From positions 101,016 to 165,015 of the forward strand of contig VCMS01000102.1 in NCBI GenBank assembly GCA_022539475.1: a DNA stretch of 64,000 bases. The letters are read 5' to 3'. The first letter of the stretch is position 1. Each line of letters starts with the position of its first letter. The DNA comes from Gracilaria domingensis (Eukaryota; Rhodophyta; Florideophyceae; Gracilariales; Gracilariaceae). The notes below the pieces were generated by a model, which saw nothing but the letters and a program-made list of their open reading frames with translations, did no database searches and was not told the DNA's origin. Shown here piece by piece: positions 34,355 through 43,089 of this stretch. Both the position numbers and the translations under genes were made by a program.

Positions 34355-36237
34355 CTATACCCTGTAGTAGGGGTCGGAGCACCACGAGCCACCCGTAGAG
34401 GGTCCGGCACCGCCCATTTTTCCCTGCTGGGAAGGGGCACTGTTCGCGTACAACGCCGCCATTTGGTGAGGGTCCGTCATCCCAGGGGGAATAGTCGCTC
34501 CTAAGCCCACGAGGGCGTCCTTAAGGGTCTGCACCTGAGGAGGTAGCTGCGCACCCTGTGAGGGTATGGCAATCTGCCACCCCGTCGGGGCTGCCTGGCC
34601 ACCACTTGGTCCCGCAGGAGCATCCTCGCCTACACCAGGCACTACCACCATTGGTTGGGCCGCACTCGCTGGAGTCATGTCCTCAACGTCCAATGATGGA
34701 TCATCCCACGCCATATTGGGCACGTAATCATCCGTGAAGACAAACCCAGTGGGGTGTCCAGGCGGGATTGGTCGCTCTGTTCGCGAAAGCACCTCCGCAT
34801 AGTGTCGGGTGATCATGTTACCCTCCCGTGGGTTGTAGTACACGAAGTTACCCGCAGTGGGATGCTGCCTACCAGGCGAATGGTCGTACTCGCGCACGTT
34901 ACTCTGTCGCTCGGGTTGATTCTCCACCGGCACCAGGTTCCATTGATCGACTCGACCGTTCCCAAGAGGGACCTAAGCTCATCCGCGTTGTTCTGTGACC
35001 CAAGGGGTATCGACAAGTCCAAGCCACGCATGGCCATGATCAACCTAGGAGGTAAATACCACAAGCGGTGATGATCATAGACCTCCCAGAGGAAATGTGC
35101 AGCTACGCGTGCCACCCATTCGGCGAGAACCAATGACCAATACTCAGACTGCGGGTTCGCAATCAATTTGGACCCGATGTAATGGATACAGGGTGGAAGC
35201 TCAGCATAGAACCCACGGAGTACCTCAACCAGACTCCACCACGGAGGCAACGGAACATACCGGCCCGACTTGGCGTTGTTGCGAATACGCTCAATCTCCA
35301 CGTTGCAGTACGGAACCAGAAACCGGTGACGCGTGCGTGCTTTGCACTCAAACTTGACTCGCAGATCGAACCACTGCTGGGTGTCATATCGGCTAATGTA
35401 CCAGAACTCCGCTCGGAGGATTGGTCTCTCCCAGCAGAGCATATACGGCTCCCAACTGGCGATTCTTCTAAAGGACTGTTCGGGGAACTCCGCCAACGCA
35501 TCTTCGTATGAGACCTCACCGTATGTTCGGTAGAACGCCGGGTCAAATCCATAAGATGCGGTTATCAAATGCTCGTTGCGAGTTCGCTCCGCGCCTTGGT
35601 AGGCCAACTTCGCCAAGCCCGCTCGGGCGCTGTCAAGGGATTCACCGCGAGATCGGTATAGAGGATACGGCGGTATCGCAATGCGCCCACGCCAGTTCGG
35701 GCATTGAACGAGTTCCACTGGAATCCCACCACGGAGCTTGCCGTTCTCCACGTAGGAGTTGATGAGCGCATCATTCTTCACCGCATCGGGGTGGAACCAC
35801 GGAGCCCGTGAGTAGATCAAACTATCCGTTTTCGGATTGCGCACTTGCAAAGACTCCTTCGAGATCCACCCATTGGGGGTCACTGTCAGGAGCATCGCTT
35901 GCTGCGAGTTCCACGCCACGGCGGCAGGAGAAAGACCCTGTGTCGGGTGTGCGTGCATCGGAGCGTTCCCCTGAGGGAGCCGGGCCGAAAGGAACCCACC
36001 GACGTACTGCGGCTGTTGCTGTTGCCCAGCGCGGGCGAGCGCATTGTTTTGCTGTTCGGTACCGGAGGAAGAAGGAGCTCAGCCGATGGGGTTGGTTGGA
36101 AACGGATTCATCCCAGACGCAAAGGAAGAGACAACGACGGCTGATGTGTGAGACCTAGGAGGTGTAGTCGCGGTGGGAGTTGATATCACCTCGAGGGTGC
36201 GCTGTACGCGTGGAACCGGGATTTCGGTGATGTCCAT
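34355..36237 (-). pseudogene. Antisense ORF (aORF) of the gypsy element
   Basis: Runs opposite to pol, from ATG 36237 to 34355. One TGA (36081-36079) and one frame change (about 34930) interrupt an otherwise open 620-codon reading. The protein matches the 681-aa ORF at 57423-59468 along most of its length: both share A-P-W-F-H-P, F-x-P-A/V-F-x-R-T-x-G-E, L-L/R-R-A-E-F, G-R-Y-V-P-L-P, E-L-P-P-C, P-P-R-L and I-P-P-G-H-P-T-G-F. No known domain is recognised; the core is aromatic/Arg-rich, the C-terminus Pro/Ala-rich. A TATTTAAG box lies at 36253-36260, about 16 bp from the ATG, so it may have its own promoter. Plant elements such as Grande and RIRE2 are reported to carry ORFs in this place, but relationship is unknown. 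Confidence 0.8.
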
Positions 36238-36252
36238 CCCGAGATGCCCGCC

Positions 36253-36260
36253 TATTTAAG
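36253..36260 (-). promoter_or_regulatory. TATA-like box of the antisense ORF
   Basis: CTTAAATA on the minus strand, just upstream of the antisense ATG at 36237. The second element has TATTTAAG in the same place before its ORF. Confidence 0.45.
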
Positions 36261-36319
36261 GGCTTTCCGTCTCGGCCTCTCGGCGCTACGACGGCGACTC
36301 CGGACTAAGGAGGGAAATA

Positions 36320-37302
36320 TGTGGAGCAAACCCGATTCTGAGGGTGGTTGACGAAGAAGCTCTTCATACATGAGCGATGCGCCCGTGCACGTGGCACTTG
36401 ACATTATGAGGTGCATCCTCTACGGAAATCTTCAACCAATGGTTACTTTAATTTTAATTAGCACCCGTAGAGAGGCGTGCGTGGGCTAAGGCTCCTGGCC
36501 GGGCGTGGACACGTGGAGGTGGATGACTAGTGCACAAGTGAGGTATTTTGGGGAATATTTTAGTTTTTCTTTATTTTCTGCACCCTGACAGTGGGTTTGC
36601 CTACGTGTACCACCCGTACGGGTGTGAACTATTGTGATTGGTCAACCGGCCCTGCCCCTGGGGTACTTAGAGGTGCAGGGGCGGCTGAACACCACCTGAT
36701 GGTAAAGGAACCAAGCCTCTCCTTCGCGAACTGCCACTCGGATCAGAGGGCACTTGAGACTCATCTTGAGTGTGGGCTCTAGACGCTACTGCCGTTGCCG
36801 GTGTACTACTCCGCCCGGAGGGTCACCTCAAGAGGTATAAGTGTGCGTACTCCGCTTCGGACACCTTAAAATCTGCATATACCGTGTGGTATTGCCTTCT
36901 ACTATTTCTATTAATTCCGGATTGCAGGACAGATCTCCGCCCCAGTATTGGGTTGATTCTTGCTCTTTATCCCCGACGTCGGGCCTGTTGCCTACGGGTG
37001 CACGACTCGCATCTCCTCTTTAGACGTATCTCTTTTTCCCTTGTTTCTTGAGCTACGCCTCCTCCCGGAGTGTCTGGCTCACCCCTTTTCGGGTATTCCT
37101 CGCTTCTAAACCGTTCTTGGCTGGTGATCCTCCTGATATTGAACTTTCTGCATTTACCTCTCTAGGTTTTCTTCAGTATACTACTGGTCTTACACCCAGA
37201 TCCCCGGTGTCAACAGAGGCTCGTGCACCGAGTTACGATTTTCTTGGGAGTAGGACTTCGGACATCCTGTGCGTGTTTGCCCCGTCCTGGGTTTGCACCA
37301 CA
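36320..37302 (+). repeat. Gypsy 3' LTR
   Basis: Begins TGTGGAGCAAACCC after the polypurine tract and ends GGTTTGCACCACA; close to the 5' LTR with only scattered substitutions. Confidence 0.95.
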
Positions 37303-37307
37303 GTTTA

Positions 37308-37649
37308 ATATCTTGGAAGACACTCAAGCAGCGTAGTATTGGGCTCTCTACATCGGAGGCCGAGTATATCGCGCTCTTGGACTGTGTACGCGAGATTAGA
37401 TGGATCCGTGGTCCACTTGCTGACATTGGCTTCGCTGAGGAACATTCAACTGTCGTACGTGAAGGCAATACAGGCGCCATCTATTGGGCAAAGTCACAGA
37501 AAAGAAGCCGACATGTGGACATCAGATATAATTTTATGAAGAAGGCTGTCGAAGATGGAGACATTATTCTGGAGCATTGCACTACGAAAGAAATGATTGC
37601 GGATATCCTGAAGAAACCGCTCAACTGGGCAGTATTCGAAAAACATTGA
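37308..37649 (+). pseudogene. Copia RNase H, part after the gypsy insertion
   Basis: Resumes the domain interrupted at 25419 with I-S-W-K-T-L-K-Q-R-S, then S-T-S-E-A-E-Y-I-A-L, W-I-R, R-S-R-H-V-D-I-R-Y and the closing I-A-D-I-L-K-K-P-L, all landmark motifs of the copia RNase H/C-terminus. Stops at TGA 37649, 41 bp before the 3' LTR, with a GGGAGGGA polypurine tract in between. Confidence 0.9.
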
Positions 37650-37690
37650 AGAGCATTAGGGTTAGTTGACTGGTAAGGTGATGGGAGGGA

Positions 37691-37940
37691 TGATACATAT
37701 GTGTGAATCTATATATCTCACATTAGACCGTCAATTGGTAGAAGTCTTTATCATGTATTGAATTTGCGTGCCTACTGAATGGATATTAGGTGGTAGCCAC
37801 TTTCTGACCTAAGTGGCCTGATGGACCCCTGTAAGAATGATCCCTGGGTGGAACCGATTTCACAAGCTTTGCGGTTCCTATAAAGTACTTGTGAGCGTGC
37901 AGAGACTTGAGAGAAATAAAGAAGCAACCATCTTGCTACA
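37691..37940 (+). repeat. Copia 3' LTR (250 bp)
   Basis: TGATACATATGTG to CATCTTGCTACA, followed by the target duplication AGAAC. Confidence 0.95.
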
Positions 37941-37945
37941 AGAAC

Positions 37946-38181
37946 CAAGCTCCAGTTATGGCGGATGGAAGCTGCGGGAAATGCTCACCGGGTTGGTTCT
38001 TTCAAGAGTTCAGACTTGGTTGTTCGGAGTGTCGTCCTGGTACCTTCACAAGCGTCGAAAATGTGTTCATTCGTTTTGTTCCATGTGAATGAAACACATT
38101 CCCATTACCTCCAGGCTCTTCGGAATGTTTTGCTTCTCCGGAGAACCAGGCACTAATCATGCGCACGGAAGCTGTGGACAG
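37946..38181 (+). pseudogene. GCC2/GCC3-repeat protein, segment 2
   Basis: Resumes right after the copia duplication with G-S-C-G-K-C-S-P-G-W-F-F, then C-S-E-C-R-P-G-T-F, two clear repeats of the C-x2-C-x-P-G-x-F type. A TGA falls near 38090 and a frame slip near 38130; the last codons, G-S-C-G-Q, join cleanly to segment 3 once the 335-bp solo LTR is removed. Confidence 0.8.
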
Positions 38182-38516
38182 TGTTGATAGCACCAGCAAT
38201 GTCAAGCCCCGAAGAAGAACTATAACAGAATTGTAGCCCAAAGAAGAACTGCAATAGAATTGCTAGTTCTCTTTTAGGAAGCAATTGCGTGGAGAACGTA
38301 GTACGTATCCACGCAATAGTAGATAGAAGTCTACGCTACTTGTTCAACACGCAACATGAAAACACTATAAATACCCGCCTTCAGAGGAAGCACTCCGAAG
38401 GACGGGGGGCATACACAGCAGAGTCTGCTGTGGTCCCTTGTGCCTTCTCGTTTGCCAGCCGCGTAGCGCGAGAGCAGTGCAGTGTAGGTCCGAGTCTGCG
38501 GCGTTACCGACCAACA
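38182..38516. repeat. Solo LTR of another retrotransposon (335 bp)
   Basis: TGTTGATAGCACC to ACCAACA, flanked by GACAG on both sides (38177-38181, 38517-38521). A TATAAATA box lies at 38366-38373, as expected for a plus-oriented LTR promoter. Excising the LTR and one duplication restores G-Q-C-L-P-G-S-F of the host gene in frame. It does not match the copia or gypsy LTRs of this window. Confidence 0.85.
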
Positions 38517-38521
38517 GACAG

Positions 38522-38914
38522 TGCCTACCGGGCTCTTTTCTAGGCGATTTGAGCGGCAGTTGCTTGGAGTGTTTCCTTGGAAGTTTCTCAGACGTTCCGA
38601 ATGTGTTCTCCTGCTGCTTTTAATGTGTAGGAAACTCATTTGCTCCACAAGGCGCAGCGGAGTGAATCCCATGTCCAGCTGGTCAGGTGTTCGTAAACAG
38701 TATGCAGAGCTGTGAGCCTGATTGTGAGCCAGGTTTCTTCTACGACGAGTCTGCCTTGGAATGATTGCCATGCACGGTTAATCAGTTCAGCTGAGGACGC
38801 GGACTGGGTTTCTGCACTCCGTGTTTATTAGGTAGCTTTGCTCGAGTGGGATCGTCTACGTGCTTCTTATGCCCTCCTGGACAGAGCTTTATTGAAGTCA
38901 TTGATGGCTGTGAG
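38522..38914 (+). pseudogene. GCC2/GCC3-repeat protein, segment 3
   Basis: One frame carries a row of repeats: C-L-P-G-S-F-L-G-D-L, S-C-L-E-C-F-L-G-S-F, I-P-C-P-A-G-Q-V-F, C-E-P-D-C-E-P-G-F-F, F-C-T-P-C-L-L-G-S-F and C-F-L-C-P-P-G-Q-S-F. Four in-frame stops occur, two of them TGA where the repeat expects Cys, so single-base decay of TGC/TGT codons is likely. The segment ends within the hAT target duplication. Confidence 0.85.
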
Positions 38915-41900
38915 CAGGGCTGTGTTGCAATTAATTCGTATTGCAATATATTGCAATATGCAATAATTATTGCATATTGCAAGTAGTTTGACCTATTGCA
39001 ATACATATTGCAGTTTTATTTCATATTGGAGCTCATATTGCAGAACGATATGATATTGCTGGATTTATTGCATTTTGAAAATAGATACTGCACTGAATTC
39101 AGTTCTAACCCATAACATATTCAGCTGCCGTTCAATGTAAATATCGCGTAAACATGAAAGCTTTTTATGGCTTTGAATTGAAACCACACCCAAATCTTCT
39201 CTTTATAAAGACCATACAGAACTACTGCATGACATTCAAAGGTTTACAGTCTAGATATTTTGATGATGTGAGATTGTTGAAGTCTTTCCCTCTCAACGAC
39301 GGAATTGCCGATGTGGCCATAGCCGAACGATTCTGTAGTTTACACCCAACCTTGCTGACGCTGTTTCTGAATTGTGAAAGACAGTAACGTGTTGGTCAAG
39401 ACAGAGACAGGACGGCACTGCAGTCGCACGTAGTCGCCGTAGGCAAAGTGAAAAGGCACGAAGCCCTCAGGAGACTCTCCTGGGGATTGCCCCCGGACAC
39501 TAGCAGACTGCTGCTGTGTCCGGGTATTTATTATGCCTGACTCAGGCGAATGCAGACAACTGTCCTCCGTCATGGGTCGCACTTGCACAATTCCTTGTGA
39601 GTGCACCCACACAACTACCTACGCAGTTTCGATTACGGAACTGATACAAATCAGTGTTGAATTTTCCCAGCCATGCAGTGTCTACACTGCGTAGCCATCA
39701 ACATAACGTAAGTCTTAAAAAAGCTTAAACACTCTGATCAGCATAGACCCTTTTTGGTCCTGAATTGAAAGATTCTTTACCTAGGTCTAGGGCAAGAAGA
39801 TAGTTACCAAAATATCCTCTTATCCAATCTCTACGAAGTTTTTGCCATTTCGTACAGAGCTTAAAGGCAGTTGCTCGTAGTGCTTCGGGAAAATATACCG
39901 AACTTCAAATCGTTGTCTGGTTCTTCCGAACTCAAACAAGGACTCGTATCGCAATTCTAACCAGAAATGGCTCCGGGAAAGAAATCGGGGCCGACGAAGA
40001 AGGAAATTGCTACCGCTTTGATGAAATTCGAAGGCAAAGAAGAGAGAAACATTGGAATCAATTCCAATGGGAGTTCTATTATGAAGACGTACTTGCAATA
40101 CCGTTGCCCCAATCCGAGTTGCCTCTCGCCAGTACAAATGTTCTTGGATAAGTCGGGATTTGGAAACACCTACTCTCACCTGCGATCATGTTACGGAAAA
40201 GGATTGGGAGACGTTGAGCAGGCTAGAGTTCTTTTGAACCTCTACGACGAAGCTAAGGCAGGAATGCAACGAAAAGGAGGCACCATTCTGTCTCACTTCC
40301 AATCCAAACGTCATTCAGAATATGATAGAACCATTCACGGGTATCTGAGACTGATTATTTTGAGGAGCCTTCCTCTTTACTACATATCCGATGCAGACAT
40401 ACGCAGGTTTTCTCGATTTGATGCTACGGTTGGAACGAAGACTTTCGTTGAGGTCTTATTCAAACTTGTGGAACTGGTGGAGAAACGAATTGGCGAAGAG
40501 ATGACAGGCACAAAAGGGGGCAGTTCTTTTTGATGGATGGACATGCAATTCGTCGCATTTTGTCTCACTCATAGCCTCTTACTGCACAGAATCTGTCTCT
40601 AGAGTTTCCAATGAAACTAAGGTCGTACACACACCCCGCGTTACATTGCTCGCTTTATCACCTATGGGACCTGCTCTGGACGATGTGAATGAAGATCGAA
40701 ATACTGACGAGAGGACTACATTCAATGCCGAGGCACATCTCAGTTCATGAGAGAGATCTTTCCAATCTTTGGTCAAGACTTTTCAAGCTGGTGTGTTTGT
40801 CTTATCGGGGACAACTGCAGTACCATCAAGAAGGTTGCGGCGTTGATAGGCAAAATCTATGTTGGGTGTAACAGTCACAAGCTCAATCTAGAGGTCAACC
40901 AAATGGTAGATGAGCATTATCAGCTCAGTCGGGCCATTGAGTGTGTACATGAAACAATGAGGGGAGCAAAGAAGTTGAAGAATGCAGCATTGCTCCGTAA
41001 CTTAACGGACTTAGCTCCAGTCATGCATAATGCCACACGATGGTCCGAAAAGTTGCATATGCTCCGAAGGTTCTTCCGAATTCGCGATGAGCTAATTCAA
41101 GTGCAGAATGCATCTGAATCAGACATCTACGTAGATACTACTCAAGCGCTTGCCACAAGAGTTCAACGCTTCTGCCGAATGCTTGCCGAAATTGACCTAG
41201 TTACCAAATCTCTACAAGAGCGAGGACACACATTAGCTCAATGCCGGGATGATCTGGATGTTCTTCTCGAGGCAGTTCATAAACAACGAGACCAGCTACA
41301 TTCTGCGTTATATCAATGCAAATTGGGGGACAATTACATTTCAGGGACTGCTTCTATTGTCCTTCATCCATTTTTCGAGAGTGGTGTCATAAAGTTGCAG
41401 AAGCGTATGCGACATGATTTGACTGAGAATGAGGAACATGCTGTGGAATGCCTGTTGAGTGCAAATCAGATTCAAGTTGGGACCGGATCGGCAATACAAG
41501 AAGAAGCACAGAGATCGATGACTATGGTCGAAAGATTAGCAAAGAAGCAAAAGGTGTGAATTAAGATGCAAAAAAAAATGAGCTGTGATTTTATTTTGGG
41601 ATCAGTAGCCGAGGTAGAAAGACTTTGGAGTATCGCAAAGAATATATTGACTGACAATAAAACGACTATGAGACCCAGAATGTTTGAAGCCTTAGATTTT
41701 TTGAAAGTTAACAAAAGATTCTGGGACGAAAACTTGGTTTCCGAAGCAGTACATTGTGCAAGATCAGATTGCGTAATGTTTTGTCTTAAAGAGCATGCAG
41801 CCGAAGAGGCTATGATATCAAATTGAAATTTGTAGTTGAGATAGAAATGTAAGCGCTAAAGTTGGGAAGACATTCTTTAGTATGTATCGGCATTAGTTAG

Positions 41901-42070
41901 ATGAATAATATTGCTGAAATATTGCAAACCATTTCGGTTATTGCTGTTTTATTGCAGATTTAGGGCGCTAATATTGCAATTATTATTGCAAGAACTGGTG
42001 CACTATATAGAACTATTGTTCATTGCGTTTTGAGGTGCAATTCATTGCAATTATATTGGACGCAGCTTTG
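38915..42070 (+). mobile_element. hAT DNA transposon (3.16 kb)
   Basis: The left end is CAGGGCTGTGTTGCAATT; the right end, read inward, is CAAAGCTGCGTCCAATATAA, a diverged terminal inverted repeat. Eight-base duplications GCTGTGAG (38907-38914) and GCTGTGGG (42071-42078) flank it; 8 bp is the hAT signature. Subterminal regions on both sides are packed with ATTGCAATAT-type motifs, the usual transposase-binding arrangement. It encodes a broken hAT transposase. Confidence 0.93.
39967..41826 (+). pseudogene. hAT-family transposase, frameshifted
   Basis: ATG at 39967 opens a basic N-terminus and a BED-like zinc finger (C-P-N-P-S-C, then H-L-R-S-C-Y). The frame stops at 40534. The RNase H-like core continues in another frame (F-D-G-W-T-C-N-S, first catalytic Asp), returns to the first near 40747 (L-I-G-D-N-C-S-T, second Asp; G-C-N-S-H-K-L-N-L) and runs to a TGA near 41559. 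The C-terminal hAT dimerisation domain follows in the same frame: V-A-E-V-E-R-L-W-S-I-A-K-N-I-L. Two indels and one stop disable it. Motif spacing resembles hAT families common in oomycetes and algae. Confidence 0.9.
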
Positions 42071-42078
42071 GCTGTGGG

Positions 42079-42180
42079 GAGCGCCCTAAAGATGTGCCTT
42101 GCAATATTTTGACTGCTAACTGCGGATCGGACTCGACTGTGCTTATCACTTCCCTCCCGGAAACTTCTGATGAAGCGTAG
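42079..42180 (+). pseudogene. GCC2/GCC3-repeat protein, C-terminal segment 4
   Basis: The frame of segment 3 (I-D-G-C) continues across the hAT duplication into G-E-R-P-K-D-V-P-C, then T-A-N-C-G-S-D and ends at TAG 42178-42180. This fixes the original 3' end of the gene. No membrane anchor follows, so the original protein was probably secreted, or its anchor lay elsewhere. Confidence 0.7.
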
Positions 42181-43089
42181 AGGCATTTCTGCAACCGGTC
42201 AATGAAAGAGTTTCGTGGACTCAAACAATGACAGGTATGCTCTTTGTAAGCAAGTTGTGAAGCGGCACATACAACGAGCCAGAGCACCGGGGTGGTACGA
42301 ATTTGAGCAGTACGGCGACATTCCAGCTGCTGTTTCCAATCCAACTCTACGAGCCCTGGGATCCCTTGAACGCGGCCGCATTGCTGGCGCGTTGAAGCGC
42401 CATAGTTTCAAATTTCAAATCATCTCCACAAAAATCAAATTCTAATTGATTCGAAACAGTCAAATAATCTCGTTCTGGCCATCCTGGCAAAAATTATACA
42501 CGCATCACATATTATGTTGCAATGAACGTGGCCATTCCACCACACTGTGCACGTGGCCACGTGAACACTAGTAACATGTGGCCACTTCAATCTCATTTTC
42601 TCCCGCGGCAACTCTCGGAGATTGCGCAGCTCGTCCGCATCGGGACGCGGCGGAACGATTGCGTGCACATGTGTGGCGGCGTGCGACGTATGTACGACGT
42701 ATGTACGGCGTCTCCTAATTCGGTCACAGTCACCATGCTCAAATTCTGTCAGTTTGGCGAGTTCCGCTCATCTTTTGGGAAACATGTACAATCAAACGCA
42801 AAACACAATTGAAGCATGCTGAAGGAGAGCTTGAATCAAGCCGCGAGCTTGATTCCAACTCTCCTTCACCATTTCCCATTGCCACGAAATGTGTCAGCAC
42901 ATACCGCCTTCCAATCATAAGCAAACGCAAGTCTGTACTTAAGCTTCCGTCGTGTTTCCAGCACTTCCTTTTCGATGTTCACCTCTCAACTTGTTCAACT
43001 CTGATCTTTGTCGTTCTTCTGCGCTTCGTCCGTTCCATCCTACAAGCTTGGAAGCCTCCACGTTATTTCCAATTCGAAAACAATCCACC
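42181..43089. other. Intergenic and promoter region of the next gene
   Basis: No gene supported. Contains a strong 21-bp hairpin at 42821-42867 (separate entry). The region just before 43090 is C/T-rich, like other leaders in this window. Confidence 0.45.
42821..42867. repeat. 47-bp hairpin with 21-bp arms
   Basis: GAAGGAGAGCTTGAATCAAGC pairs with GCTTGATTCCAACTCTCCTTC apart from two mismatches, around a 5-nt loop (CGCGA). It lies 223 bp before the ATG of the following gene. Confidence 0.75.

Larger units (their letters stand above)
25420..37302 (+). mobile_element. Full-length Ty3/gypsy chromovirus (11.9 kb) with an antisense ORF
   Basis: Two LTRs of about 984 bp (25420-26403, 36320-37302) that look about 97% alike are flanked by GTATA and GTTTA, a 5-bp duplication with one change. 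A purine-rich tract AAGGAGGGAAATA precedes the 3' LTR. The plus strand encodes Gag, protease and RT-RNase H-integrase-chromodomain; the minus strand carries a large ORF between pol and the 3' LTR. It is inserted in the copia RNase H domain, hence younger than the copia element, in agreement with its more similar LTRs. Stops and frameshifts make this copy defective. Confidence 0.95.
19638..37940 (+). mobile_element. Ty1/copia LTR retrotransposon interrupted by three gypsy insertions
   Basis: The 250-bp LTRs begin TGATACATATGTG and end CATCTTGCTACA, and the element is flanked by the 5-bp duplication AGAAC (19633-19637 and 37941-37945). Removing two solo gypsy LTRs and one full gypsy element leaves about 4.55 kb, normal for copia. 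Internal order is gag, protease, integrase, reverse transcriptase, RNase H. The LTRs differ at about 20 of 250 positions by eye, and gag, zinc knuckle and pol carry stops, so it is an old, dead copy. Confidence 0.95.
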
